Assembly (NCBI RefSeq): GCF_001723175.1
Contig: NC_064652.1
Location: 3,162,001-3,226,000 of the forward strand
Source of the DNA: Penicillium oxalicum
Taxonomy: Eukaryota > Ascomycota > Eurotiomycetes > Eurotiales > Aspergillaceae
Length of the DNA stretch: 64,000 nt
Direction: 5' to 3'
The translations under genes were made by a program, and so were the position numbers. Shown piece after piece: positions 12,301 through 24,965 of this stretch (position 1 is the stretch's first letter; each line of letters opens with the position of its first letter). The notes below the pieces were generated by a model. The model was not told the DNA's origin. It saw only the letters and a program-made list of their open reading frames with translations, and searched no databases.

Positions 12301-15300
12301 CGGTCCTTTTCCCTCTCTGCGCCCGGTGGACCACCGGATCCAGACTCTTGCCCTGAACCACAATAGGAGCTATTATGGGTCCAGGTACGGGTAGTCGGTA
12401 CCTGATGCGTCTCGGTCGCCGTCTGACCTCATCATGAGTTCGAGGCGCTTGGCAAGTCGCCAAGGATGACTGATGAACCCACCTAATGACCCAGTACTGC
12501 AGATGCTCATATAGACATAGTATGATACTTTGAGGTGATAGATCATGGATTAGAGATTTAAATTTAACCAGTCGTTTCATCATTTAGAGTATCCGTTATG
12601 TAGCTGTACTGTAGATTGTCCGCACACATTTTCCTTAATATATTGTTCATAGTCACCATACTTACTACTCAGCGAGTCAGCGCTATAGTCGCATCAAAAA
12701 TTTCTGAGCCAAAAAAAACAACTTGTTATTTAGATTTTAATTCTCCTTTTCTGAGCCAATCTGTGATCCTATTATCCTCTTATGTGTAAAATATTCCATA
12801 CCGACTCATATCGCAATAAACCCCAGGCTAGCAGCGAAGTGCGTGTCAACGAACAACCACCACCTAAGAAAGGAATAGAAAAGAATAAAAGCATCACGCG
12901 TGTACTAAATGACACCCTCCCCTTCTTCCCTTTCGAGGCCTCCGTTCACGAGGCAACCTGCCTAGAAACCGTCATCAAAATAGAAACCTGCGCCCGGTTC
13001 TCCTCACAAACAAGCTCATGCTCATGCTCATGTCACTCGTGAGCTCGGAGAATTTTCATGCACGCACTCTGATTCCTCAATGTCTTTCCCTCCTTTCCCC
13101 CTTTCCCAAGCCGAGAGTCATATTGACTCCCCCCTCGCGTGCCACGACTCAGATACATTGACATGTATAAGAAATGAATAACGGGGCTTTTCTCAAGGGA
13201 TGAGAGCAGCATAGTCACACGGTAAAGTGAGGACTGCACTCACAGTCCGGTGTACATGTATATTTTACACTCCCAGCCTGTGTGAATTGTACACGACTAG
13301 ATGAGTACTCGTATGCACTGCCTGCCTGTAATACTCTAGACGACGCACAAACCGATACCTCACAATCATATGGGTCCAGGACCGCGGGGACCCTCCGACT
13401 TTAGTCCCCCAGGAAATAGCGGTGTCGGCGAGGCTTTTGCTCAGGGCTGCAATCTACGAATCGAAGCAGGGAAAAAAGGAACAGAAAAAGCAAAGAAAAG
13501 AGCTGATCGAGACGCTCGGGCCAAGTGTTCTCGCTGGGGACTCGATGGGAAAAGGGGCAGAGGGGGGAGGGAGAAGAAAAAGAAAAAAGAAAAAGAAAAT
13601 AGGAAGCAGGCAGTGTACAGTACGAACACGGCTCATATGTTTGACTGTTAATACAATAGGTCATTCGAACATCCAATTTTATGCTATCTTTTGTCTCTAT
13701 AATTTTATTTTAATCGAACGGTGGTTTCATGTCAATTAGCCCTTCTGTACTAGGTATAGACCGAAGCGGGAAATGGGCCACGGTAGGGGAGAGTGGAGGA
13801 CGGACTAGGGGAGGATTAGGCATGTTCGGAGTGAAGATCCAGGGGGATGGCGGCCGGGGCGTGCATGTGGTGATGAACGGGAGATCCGTCGCGATCTGAA
13901 AATCGCGATCGCGACCATCGATTCCATGGTCGGCTTGAACGGGAACCGTTCAGGGTACCTGAACCACGGCGCGGGGCGAGAAGGGGGTAGACTCGTACGT
14001 ACCTGAAGCCCATGGCGTTTAGTGCAAACCCTACAGCCCGTGGTTCCTGGATGGGTCGCGAAATGACAGGATGAATACTGTTCCAGAGCCTACAATTCGA
14101 CCTGAGGAGGTATGTATAATTAATCCAACATCATGGCAATCAAAGTTTGGGCTTGGTAGCAAGCGCAGAGTCTGGAATGATCAAGGATAATCTTTATGAC
14201 GTACTCGTGGAAGGGGATGAGTCTTTGTCAGTAATTCCCACCAGCTGGAGAGTCGCTCCACTTGCGATGGACATACGCGTGTTGGTAGGCAGTACCGCAA
14301 GTAAGCCACGGGGTCTGGATTCAATAGGTGCTCGCTACATGAAACAGCGGGCATCGATCACTTAATCGGTCTGATTTGGTCAGGTGAGGTTCTGGTCAAC
14401 ATCTGATACAAAGGGGGATCCAGGTAGTGCACTGACTTGAGGTGTATGGCACCGATCTATGCTACGGACGGCGTCAGTTCGATTCAGTGTGTCTATTGAT
14501 CTTTAGGAACGTTCCATATGTTGGGTATCAAAGATACTATCTCGTAGATAGATAATCTTGGGTTGATGACCCAAATGGGCTGATTCCAAGTGCTCTGGAC
14601 AGTCAGTCTCTCAACAGGGTAACTACGTCAATGTCGGCCTTCTTTTTGGTGAATAGCCCTGTGGAATGGAGGAGGAAAGATCAGAATGCAAGGGTGAAAT
14701 TTGAAGTGATTCCAGGAAATGCCGAGCCCGCGAGACGTGCACCCTGGAAGCATCGAGGTACCCAAGTGTACGGAACAATCTAAAATCCCATCTAGCCTAT
14801 ACACGGTTACTTGACGGACGAAAAATGCTTTCCACCAGCATCCGGAAGGTGTACAGTGACATCTGCACCTAGTCCTGAGGTAGAGTATCTCAGATTGACA
14901 GGTAGTGGGCGAGAAAGATAGATCCAATGATTGGAAGTGTCCCGAGAAGAGTGACGGGGTGGCTACCTGCCCGGGAAGCATGCCCTTTAGCTTATGGTCA
15001 CGCCCAGAAATAGCAGAAATAGCCCAGTCCAACACGCGTGCGAGTCAAAGACGGTCTCTTTCTTAACCTATGTGAAAACCACAGCCCAGTGGGCAGTCCG
15101 GGAGGGAAGTGAATGGAAATATATTCATGAGTAGTTCACTCATTTGATCTAGTTGCGCGGCTAGTGCAGGTGGTTATTGGGTACTATCTATATTTGGCGA
15201 ATGGCCTCCAGAGTCGGGGAATAGCAGTCTCATCAAGGCTTTAGTCCGAGTATTTGAATGGAAAGTGAATTGGAATCATTGGTTCAATATAGCTCTTCTT

Positions 15301-15800
15301 CCAGAAGATCATGAGAAGTTGAGATTCGGAGCTAGACGAGTGCCAGATGTAAACAGGATAAAAAATGTCGGTTTGGGCTCTCGACACTGGGGTCCTGAGG
15401 CTCTCAGACCAGATCAGCATCTAGTATTTGGGCCGACGCTGGATGCTGACGGAAGTCGGCAAATACATAGTGAGGCGTCACCATTGGCATAACTTTTACG
15501 TTTCGCCAACAATATGAAGAACAATCAAGCCTTTCACTCTGATCCTGGTCAAGAGACGCGGCATACCGTAATGTAATTACCAGCTGGGCGTGCTGACTCT
15601 TACATTAGACTACCAATATTACGGCTTAACCCGGTAATACATATGTTCCAATCTGCATCTCTCCGCATTGCTCCGCAACAAAGAAAGCTCCGGTCTGGAC
15701 TTTGCCGTTTGCTGTTGCCTTAATAAACGGGCCGGCCGACGTTTCTCTCCAGAAAAAGCGTCAAATTGTTGAGATCTCCATCTCCCCGCCCACCGCTGCC
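9392..15800. other. Long gene-free stretch between the Ser-rich gene and rce1
   Basis: About 6.4 kb holds only short frames without start context, splice pairing or domain signal. It contains polypurine and polypyrimidine blocks (for example 10330-10500 and 13555-13605), typical of fungal promoters and UTRs, and an imperfect 7-bp repeat at 11882-11919. The left part is probably a long 5' UTR/promoter of the Ser-rich gene. A non-coding RNA or a small multi-exon gene cannot be excluded. Confidence 0.5.
11882..11919 (+). repeat. Imperfect 7-bp tandem repeat (ACTCYAG)
   Basis: Five to six units of ACTCTAG/ACTCCAG/ACTCTCG in a row. Short and intergenic. Confidence 0.7.
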
Positions 15801-17112
15801 ATGGCTCCCGTAAACACCATCCTGGCTCGGCTCAAGAGTCTGTACAGCAAACACCAAGGTGTGCTTTCCATCCTTCCTGTTGCTTTGGTGGTGACCATGG
15901 AGGGGTCACATCCAAGGGAGCACAGACGCGGAGTCCGAGGCCCGTCGAACTGACCCAAATAACCTTCAGATGAGCCCTCATTATCAGTCAATACAGTCGC
16001 AATTTGTTCCGTATGTTGTCACTTCTGCCTCCAGCGCTTTTCACGCCTTATCAAATCCCAGTCGTTTTCTAACAGTACACCTTTCTAGGTCGCCTTCACA
16101 TTACTCTACGTCGTGCCGCTATATCTCTCTCCGACCACGCGGCCATCGCCCAGTCTCAGCCGCGATGCGCCCTCCGTCATCCGCGCGCGCATTCGCGCTG
16201 TCACACTCTCTTGTGTCGTCTGCTCACTCGTTGTGCTATGGCTGATTGTGGAGAAAGGTGGTTCCTCCCCCGGTGCTGCGTTGAGTCTAATGGGCTGGTG
16301 GCCAATCAATTTGGGTGATATTCTGCGCAGCTTGCTGTTGACCGCTGTCTTGTTTCTCGGTCCGCTCTATGAGCGTGGAATCGCGGAAGGCGAATGGCGC
16401 TCGTGGTTTAGTCGCACCTCGTGGTCCCAGTCACTGAGTGGCTGGATCGGGTGGAGGAATTTCGTCGCGGTATGATTCATCTTCAAACTCCGTCCGTACC
16501 GTGGGATTGACGCCGCAGCTAACAATCAATGTTCTCAACCTCTAGGGGCCCATCACCGAAGAAGTCATGTTCCGCTCCGCATTGGTTCCGCTCCACGTAC
16601 TCGCGCGTATATCGCCGGGGCGCATCGTCTTCCTTTCGCCGCTGTACTTTGGCATTGCCCACGTTCATCATTTCTATGAGTTCCGACTCACTCATCCCGA
16701 TACACCTGGACTCGCTGCACTGCTTCGATCCTTGTTTCAGTTTGGCTACACGACCGTCTTTGGCTGGTATGCCACATTTGTGTATCTTCGTACCGGCTCT
16801 CTGGTGGCTGTCATCCTCGCTCACAGTTTCTGCAATTGGTGCGGACTTCCTCGCCTCTGGGGTCGCGTGGAGGCTGGAGAACCCCTAGGGCCGCCATTGC
16901 GTGGAAAGGAGGATGAAGATGGGAATGGCCACGGTGTCACCGTTGGAGATGGCCAATTAAGTATTGGGTGGACGGTGGCATACTATGCGCTTCTGGTGAT
17001 TGGTGCATTGGCCTTTGCCTGGTTGCTGTGGCCATTGACAGAGTCATATAATGCCCTGATGACATTTGATAAGAACACGAAAGGTGGTCAGAGTATCAGA
17101 GGCCCTAAATGA
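15801..17112 (+). CDS. rce1: CAAX prenyl protease 2 (Rce1-type intramembrane endoprotease)
   Basis: Four exons, join(15801..15858, 15970..16010, 16089..16469, 16546..17112), encode 348 residues. Rce1 removes the -AAX tripeptide from prenylated Ras, Rho and a-factor-like proteins in the ER membrane, before carboxyl methylation. The family (ABI/CAAX protease) motifs are present and ordered: GPITEEVMFRS (EExxxR, first residues of exon 4), YFGIAHVHH (FxxxH) and HSFCNW (HxxxN/B). Several membrane segments surround them, for example LLYVVPLYL, VVCSLVVLWLIV and YYALLVIGALAFAWLLW. The intron positions were set by frame (KHQ-DEPSLS, AICS-VAFTLLY, NFVA-GPITEE). Length is normal for fungal Rce1. Confidence 0.93.
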
Positions 17113-17599
17113 GATGGGGACTCTGGCTGCTCTGTCGTCTTTCCCGCGGACCAAATATGCGATAATGAGTTATGTATGACATATTCCACCAATTGAGGTT
17201 ATGTATCCGTCTCAACGATTCACGATTCCTTCGCACAAAACGACGCTTCTTAGACTAAGCGTGTAGCCTTTCTATGTTGCCCATTGAGCTGTGATAGCCC
17301 TATTCTTTAGGCTCCTGCCTTAAAGTGAGGACATGGCCATCTGAGTCTCTAAATACCAAAAGCACTGCACGGCCGTTTCTCTGCCATCTAGGCTACCTCT
17401 CAGCAAGAGTTGTAGAAATCAACCTGATTGATTCAAATGAAGGAAACGCTCAATCATTCAAGTTATCCGAAGCCGTGTCCTGCCTATAGCGCTGAACTGC
17501 AACCAGCCACGTCCATCACGCTATTGTGGTCTTTTTTTCTGATTGAGACTAGTAGTCAGATCTTGAAATAGAGCCCCTGAGTGTTCACATGATATTCAG

Positions 17600-19433
17600 G
17601 TCCTGTAATCAGAATATGCCCAAATGAGGTGTGTCCGCCAGCCTGCGAACTTGTGCCTCAGAAATTCAAACTAGTAGGTACATTTTGCCGATGCAGAGGC
17701 GTATTTGGATATTTACCATGCTCGTACCACTGAAAAAGCTACGGGCTTTTATGAAGCTTTCTTCGTTCCTGAGAGTAGCATTTCAACATCCAAGCACGCG
17801 GATGCAAAAGTACACAGAAGACCACTTCTGAGACTGTTTTCTCGCCGTGAGACCATTCAAAATGAAGCGATCTTCACCTCGAAGGTAATCTCATATCTGA
17901 TTTCATGTGCGTCAGTAACTGATTGAGTCTTCGTTACTGGGTGTATAGGCTAAAAAGCTTTGTGCGTTATTGAACGTCGCAGCGTCTCATCGCAACTCAG
18001 TCAATGCAGACAAGGCATTTCGCTGTTTTTCACTCAACGTTGTGACAGAGTTTGTCTTTGGATTCACGTTCGACTCGTTGAACAGCCCGGAATTTGAATG
18101 TCCAACCTTGAAAGGAGCCGACTGTCTCCTGGCTGGGTTTTGGATGCAGGGTCATTCAAGCTGGATACGTCAATTGACGAATTTCTTCAGTCCATGGAGC
18201 TTCTCTATCTTCTACCCGCAAAGCAAAGTCCTTTTCGAAAACATCATGGTTTGTACTACAATCAACATCTATGCGAAAAAGATACTGATATCAGCGTCTA
18301 TACTAGTACCTGCAAACACTCCTAGAGGATGTCCTGGGTCAAAAGGCGAATGATCACGAGGGTGGTATTTGTGTCCCGATATTCGAAGCACTTACAACCG
18401 TGGTTGGCCATAGCCGCGTTCCCTTACGCAGCGACACCGCTGTTATTTCTGAGTCTTTTACCATGATATTTGGTCCCTCTTATGCGTTTGGCACAACCCT
18501 AAATATGGCCACCTACTTTCTGTCACGCGACCAGATGATTCTGTCAAATTTGCGTCGCGAGCTAGATTTAGTATGGCCAGAAAGCCAGAAAGACTGTCCC
18601 TCCTGGGTTATCTTAGAGCAGGTACCCTATCTGGTGAGTTCTCTCCCACCCGTTTGCGGAGAGAAGACTTTGCCAGAGCTAATTGTGAGGTTAGAATGCT
18701 ATAGTTAAGGAGACCTTACGTATCACCGGAGGAGTCAGCACAGCGTAAAGTTTCTTCTTCCAAGAAAAACTTGCACTTTCAAAGCTGACATTATCAAGGG
18801 CTCCCCGGGTCACTCCTCCAGGCGGGATGAAGATAGCTGGTGATTATTTCCCACAGGGAGTAAGTTTCCGAGAGAATAATGATTGAGGAAATCTTCACTC
18901 ACCTCATCACAGATCACCGTATCAAGCAGCAACTATTTTGCCCATCACGATGAAAAAATATTTGAAGATCCAAATGTCTTCCACCCAGAAAGATGGATTG
19001 GAAATAGCAAGGAGATGCAAAAATGGGAGCTAGCATTTGCAGTCGGACCCAGGCAATGCCCTGCTATCAGGTACGAGTTTTCTGTCTTTGGTCTTGCCCA
19101 GCATGAACACGTCGTGCCTACTGTGCACGTCTTTCTAAGCGAGTATCAGTGTGTATTTTTGTACATTTTCTGACTTGTAGGTGTACTTTAAGTTTTTCCG
19201 GGCGATTGTGTATGTGTCTCGCTCATATGATTCGCTTTTTCGACCTAGAATATCCTGATCGAGGGTAAGCTAACATGACTCCCTAATATTGTCTCCCTTG
19301 TCACACAATTAACTGATGTTTTGCGACAAGACACCCAAAGTTTAAGGATTACTTTGTGCCGGTTGTGGACGGGGATAATATGCGAGTGACAGTCAAGAAA
19401 AGACATCAGTTCGGAGACTGGATTAGCATTTAA
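17600..19433 (+). pseudogene. Cytochrome P450, 5'-truncated
   Basis: Nine consecutive exon-like blocks join in frame: 17600..17628, 17678..17884, 17949..18248, 18307..18633, 18695..18744, 18799..18859, 18913..19070, 19193..19264 (or from 19181), 19331..19433. They read as a microsomal fungal P450 from PVIRICPNEVHFADAEAYLDIYH to a TAA stop, about 435 residues. Visible motifs are ETLR (ExxR), FHPERW, and a heme loop FAVGPRQCPAI whose usual Gly after Cys is Ala. What is missing is the N-terminus: the membrane anchor, proline hinge and about 70-90 residues. The first block opens in phase 1, and nothing in the 490 bp between it and rce1 encodes the usual ...YGP lead-in. Hence a truncated gene, although an unrecognised first exon is possible. 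Confidence 0.65.
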
Positions 19434-21997
19434 TATATTGCGTCGTATGCGATGATATGCGTTACACTCTTGTTAAATTCAGGCGTCAGTTTCACTCTGC
19501 ATCATATGCGAATGGTCTTTTGCCAGAAAAACTGAGCTGTGGGGCTGATGTACAGGTCCAGGTTGGCATTAACTTATTGTGTGAGCACTAGGTGGTATGT
19601 TTTTATATGAGTGCCCTTCCATTCTCCTGAGTGAAGGCGAAAAGTCTGTTGTTTTGCACACTAACCTGGCGGACTTGAGCTTGAACCTATGTCTTTATGA
19701 CTATTTTCCATTCTGTTATTGCCAATTCCATGTGACTCGAGTAATGTTTCAATATAACAATCAATGATTGTCAAATATGGCTGGCTGTATCGAGCGATAC
19801 CGAACGATGACCTCGGCTAGACAGGAGGCATTCGTCTTGATTCAATTCACAAACTCGAGACTCTTGAAATTTGACTTTTGTACTTTGAGTCGCATTTAGG
19901 GGCTCTGATTTAATATTAAATACTCTTTACCTCTATAGGTAGTGCTTCAACCCTCCGCCCAGGAAGGTACTGTTCGTTCGCAAATTTGAGCTCACCTCTC
20001 CAGCTCCACTGAAGATTCCAGAGCCAAAAATTTGGAAAGAAATAATCAAGAGTGAATGCATCAGGTATGAAACCTCAGGCTGATCAGACCGTTAAGTGGC
20101 ACCAGCGGTTTCTCAATATTATCTGCTCTGTGATTACAGTCATTGGCAGAAAGGCCTCCTATTCAGACAAAATTTCTACTTCCAGAACCCATTGATCAGA
20201 TGCCTCCTCTTCTAATCGGTAACCAAAAAATCACTCTCTCAGACCGCCTTTTCAAGGTTCGTATCTGTGATATTCTGGGCGGTCATGGGTTTTTCTTGAG
20301 AACAAAAGTAGAAAATTTTCGGGGGCTAAAGTCTGCCATGTCTTTTGCCTCGTCTTGTTCACCTTGTCCGAGATCTCACGAATCATGAATCGATCTCGCT
20401 TGGGAACATTGCAAATCCCCGTAATGGACTCATTGGCTGTCTGGCTAGACGCTCATGATCATTCCCGGGCGGGTTCGGAACTCATTTTATGGGCCATGAA
20501 GATCGTCAAGCAATTTCTATATGATGATGTCTGGGAGATCACATCAACAGCTGAAATTGACTTCCATTGCCAATCAGTATGCTTTGATTTCATATTGAAA
20601 GCTTCGAGGAATGTCACATGAGAGGCATATCGTGATGATGCACCTCGGGCCTCTTCGGGGTCGTCGATTACCCACCCGCGCGTGGACTTGCAGTCGAGCT
20701 AGAAGATCGTCAGCTATTGATTCATTTTAGTTCTGACTGTCTTTCTCTCAAGCGCTTCAGCTAGCCTTCATATTTGATCTGCTGTTGCAGCAAATTTAAA
20801 TTTCCAACACTACTCTGGTGGTGTCAGAGCAAGAGCTTCAAGTCAATGCCTCTCTGGACTCATTTTGATTTACTTTTTCAACTCAATAGTGATACCCTAT
20901 GGTCTATCTTGCCGTGATAGAGATAATCTGACTACTATTAAAATAAAATGAAGGTGAAATGTAGGAATGGTTGCAGTCAGTGTTTGGACGCACCCCATAT
21001 TAGAGCATCTGAATGAAGCTTCAACCCGTGGCGGAAATTCCGGCTCGACAGACAGAGACCACAGATCACTTCGTTTAGCTAAGATGGACGGATGTGCGCT
21101 TTGTGATGGAAAATTATGTTGCAGGCAATGCAGGCATTCAATAGTCTAGTATGATGCGCGTGTTATCAACCCACTGCATCAGTCAGCCTTTTCCGATCAT
21201 TGGACAAGCCCTCTCGGGAAGATCATCGGTGCGCTCGACGAGTCACTTCTTTCGATCTACTCCTGCAGCCACTCACTCCGATCGTCACATTTTCTTCCAC
21301 GCAGAGCTCTATTGGAGAACCTTCCCGATCACTCAGCTATCTAACACGAGACCTCTGCATTGAATTCTTCCCAGCTTTTCAAGTCACCATATTTTGGGAT
21401 ACACAACTCTTCATGATTTTCCTTTTTGAGGGTAGGCTGCCTTGCCAGCCAATAAGAATATCCTCCAAGACGACTCAGCCTTCGGACATACCGCCTGCAA
21501 TCTACTACATAGCACGGGCTTTCCAATAGACAGCATGAGACAGGTAGGCTTAATGTGGCTTGTGGCATTCTTTTGCAGTATTAAACCATTAGTCGAATTT
21601 CGTGAAATCACCAATTCTCCTCTGCAGCCAACCATCAGCCAGAGTCCGGGGTTCTTCTATGGGTCATTACAGCTGATTTATTAGTTCATGCAGTGAGTGG
21701 CCTCAGCTGGGAATATCATTCCCCAGAGACTTAGCGTCTATGATCGTAGGATTTTTTTGAACTTCATGCGCCCGAATCCGTACCTATTAATTGAATTGAT
21801 AGGTCAGAGGTGCCCTGATAAGGATATCCTTTTATATCCAGATGATTTTTTAGGTTGTAATTTCAGTGTCTTCTCTCTTTTATATAAAGGGCACTCTTTT
21901 CACAGCTGTGCGCCGAAATTTCATTCTCAATAGTCCCTTTACGCTTGTTATCTGAACGTGAGTGAAATCAATAGGACGTGGCGAGAATCTCTTTAGA
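19434..21997. other. Degenerate accessory DNA, no recognisable gene
   Basis: AT-rich stretch with scattered short frames. The most gene-like piece is 20080-20621, where a frame beginning after a TTACAG acceptor (SLAERPPIQTKFLLPEP) is followed by a second frame containing DSLAVWLDAHDHSRAGSELILWAM. I do not recognise a family. The two pieces lie in different frames, so this may be a decayed or multi-exon gene. Confidence 0.4.
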
Positions 21998-22936
21998 ATG
22001 CGCTCGGTATTTGAAGAAGCTAATCTGAAGACCTTTCCAACTGATAGATCACGAAACATCATGACGAGAGGAAGCCGATATGTTCATCAATGGAACGAGG
22101 GGACTGATCTCCCCAAAGACCTGAGCAAACCAGAGACTGGAGACTTTTTGATCCAATATACAAAGATTGAGCCCAAGAACATGGAAAAACATATCATCCA
22201 TGTTGTTAGTGCCCATCTATCGACTATCACCAAGACAGACAGTCTGACGCCAGTTACAGACTAAGAAAGCATTCGATATCGAAAGCTACCCTTGCTTCAA
22301 AAATTCATGTTTCTCCAACTCGATCTCTACCACTCTCCTAGCTACAAGCTAGTTCTGGAACAAATCAGACGTGGTAACCTCTTCCTGGATCTGGGCTGCG
22401 CACTCGGCCAAGACATACGTCGCCTGGTGTATGATGGTGCGCCTTCAGAAAACTTGATCGGGCTCGAATTGCGAGGGGGCTTTGTTGATCTGGGATACGA
22501 ATTATTCCAGGACAAATCACACCTCCAATCGCAATTCCTGGTGCAGAGTTTCTTCGAGGACACGCCCAAGCTCACGAGTCTGAGGGGAAAAGTGAAAGTC
22601 GTCAACTCGGGAATGTTTATGCATTTGTGGGGTTGGGAGAAGCAAGTCGAGGTGGCCAAGCGCATGATGGAGCTTCTGGTTCCAGAGGAAGGGTCAATGA
22701 TCACAGGTCTTCATTTTGGCAGTTGGTCCGCTAAGATGTGGGAAACCATGAAGGAAAGCCCAATGTTTGTGCACAGTCCAGATACCCTGAAAAGTCTCTG
22801 GAACCAATGTGCGCAGGAAACAGGAACCTGCTGGGAATTCCAGTGCCTCGTTGAAGAAGCCGACGATTGCCAGGATCTCGATTCGGAGGCACTCAAGTTG
22901 AGATGGACCGCGAAGAGACTGAATCCCTTGCGATAA
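21998..22936 (+). pseudogene. AusD-type SAM-dependent methyltransferase, frameshifted
   Basis: Two exons, 21998..22204 and 22266..22936, with a 61-bp intron. The family (class I methyltransferases such as AusD and Trt5 of fungal meroterpenoid clusters) methylates carboxyl or hydroxyl groups of polyketide-terpenoid intermediates. Conserved blocks are present: SRYVHQWN, KKAFDIESYPC, the SAM-binding stretch FLDLGCALGQDIRRLV with DGAPSENLIG, the LGYELF block, and VVNSGMFMHLWGWEKQVE. The frame carrying ESYPCF does not continue into the frame carrying MFLQLDLYHSPSY. The break falls at an A5 run (22299-22303) and looks like a one-base deletion. Either the gene is dead or the assembly is wrong at this homopolymer. 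Without the break the protein would be a normal 280-300 residues. Confidence 0.7.
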
Positions 22937-23238
22937 CAGTCCACAATACGGTTTATCTCTGTGAAATGTATTTTATTCCAGCCTTCTTTTGACCCTAGTA
23001 GATTCAGACCCGTACCCCATTCGCAGCTTAGTTTAATGTGGAAAGTCTGGTCTACGACAAAATCGACTGCATATATCCGAGGAGGAATTCTTTTCAATCT
23101 ATATTCCAGCTTGTAGCATGGACTCTTGACTCCAGCTTCTGACGAGTTTCTACCCTCAACCAATAATTTGCTTCTTTGCTTCTTTTCCTTTTTTCCAATC
23201 TATCACCCAAACCCCTGAGTACACATTCTCTAGAAGCC

Positions 23239-24965
23239 TCAAGAATTTTCTACGGGGCTTTTCGTCGGATTTCCCAATTCTAACCAAGTTTCAATCTCTT
23301 CGTCAATACTCTGCAATAATGCCTCACTATCCCAGGCTGGTTTCCAGCCAACGAGATCCTTGTTCACACAAGTCACTTTGGGGCTGTACAAATCAGTTTC
23401 AATGGAATCAATTTGTCAATCTCGTCTTCAACATACCTCGAGTCCCACATGGGTTGAGAACCGTTGGCAGGAAATTCGAGCGCCGCTCCTGAAACTGTAT
23501 CACTTGGCCATATTTTCGTAGTAGGCTCATCAACTAGACCTCGTGCATGGAGGGCGATTGCTAATTGATCGAGTATTTCCCACCATCTGGCTGGGTGGGA
23601 AACCGTGAAATAGTACCCAGATGTCCCAGCCGGAAGGGCTCTTTTTTGAAGGACGGCTTCGACTAGCAGGGTGTAGAATCCAGTGAGGTCCGATATGTGG
23701 GTAAGGAGAACTTCCTGCTAAAGTGTTAGATGTTTTCTTGATGAAAAGTCGTTGTTTTAAAGATTTTTTGTCCCACTTCAATGCTCAAATGTTCTCAACG
23801 CATAAATCTGAAAGTGAACCAGAATCATAACGGCGGGATTTCACTAAACCTACTATATCTCTTGTGGACTTGTACACTTGTCGATTGTCGATTGCTGCTT
23901 TGATGAGAGTTGGAAACAGAGATGGTCGCTTATTCCATGTTCCGGTCCCTCTTCCATCTGTGAAGGGTTGTATAGTCAGTATTTCTAATTTTCATTTTCT
24001 TGTTCCCCTCCATAATCAACACTTCCTTGTGGAGCTGGACTCACATAGAGCTGAAGGCATTACTATCAATCCTGTCAATCCAGCCGCTTCTGCCTGTTCG
24101 GCGACGAGTACATCAACCTACAATGGCCAATGATGAGATACGAGTCAGTCACGTAGCCAACAGACGAGTTTGTTGAGCAGAAGACCTACCTCTCTCATCA
24201 CGTATGTATCGGTACATTGTTTCTCGAGAAAATAAACCGGATCAATATCCTTCACGTGTCCGAACGGCCAGCCGGTACTTTCGTCGAATGCGGACAGGCC
24301 CGAGTTCTGCTTCTTTCATTTGAGTCAAAGCAACAACTCGCTGGAAATTAAAGGGGGTGGTCTAGTTGATATTTCAAAGGGAAAAAAGCGGAGAAGAGGC
24401 AACGCACATGAATAAAGTAGGCCTTTTTGCCATTAGCGTCGCGGCGCCGTTTCAACGCTTCGATCAGATTATGCGCGATGTCTCCATCGATCGATGTTGC
24501 GGTGTGAATAACGACGCTGACTGGATCATTTTTTAGTTAATAGTCAACTCACTGGTTCCAATGTCGCACTGGTAAAAGGAAAGCCAGAAAGGAGTGGATT
24601 GAACGAAGATCCTGACTGGAATCCAGAGATGGTCGGATATCACAAATGGACTCCTGGCTTACCATCATTGCGTGTCATGTAGCCCGCCAGGGCGTATGGG
24701 TTACTCAGGTCAATTCTGACGACGGTGACATTCAAGTCGGCCAAGCTCTCGGCCTGCTCTTCCGAGCGAACTGCTGCATGAATCGTTGCGTCCTGAAGTA
24801 ACCCGCTCTCGACGCGGGTGAAACTTGCAACAATTGATCCTCCGCTGTTCAAGTCAGAGAATTCAAATTTAGTCTCCGGTGCGATTATCTAGCCACACAC
24901 AAGACAAAGTATGTAAAAACTTACATGTAGCCACAGGCGCCAGTGATGAAGATATTTGCACTCAT
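23239..24965 (-). CDS. NAD-dependent epimerase/dehydratase (extended SDR)
   Basis: Eight exons, complement(23239..23383, 23437..23714, 23854..23957, 24045..24117, 24190..24306, 24408..24520, 24663..24844, 24925..24965), give 350 residues with every junction in frame. The N-terminus MSANIFITGACGYIGGSIV is the extended-SDR nucleotide-binding motif GxxGxxG. VSVVIHTATSIDGD matches the usual central strand. FIHNSGLSAFD and MPSALYGRGTGTWNKR match the regions around the catalytic Ser and the substrate loop, and VLLTHISDLTGFYTLLVEAVL matches the C-terminal domain. The classical Tyr-x-x-x-Lys is not obvious in the exon joins I chose; the region reads PVYFLEKQCTD, with a plausible Tyr but a different spacing. 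The junction 23854/23714 is the least certain. Substrate unknown. Confidence 0.75.
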
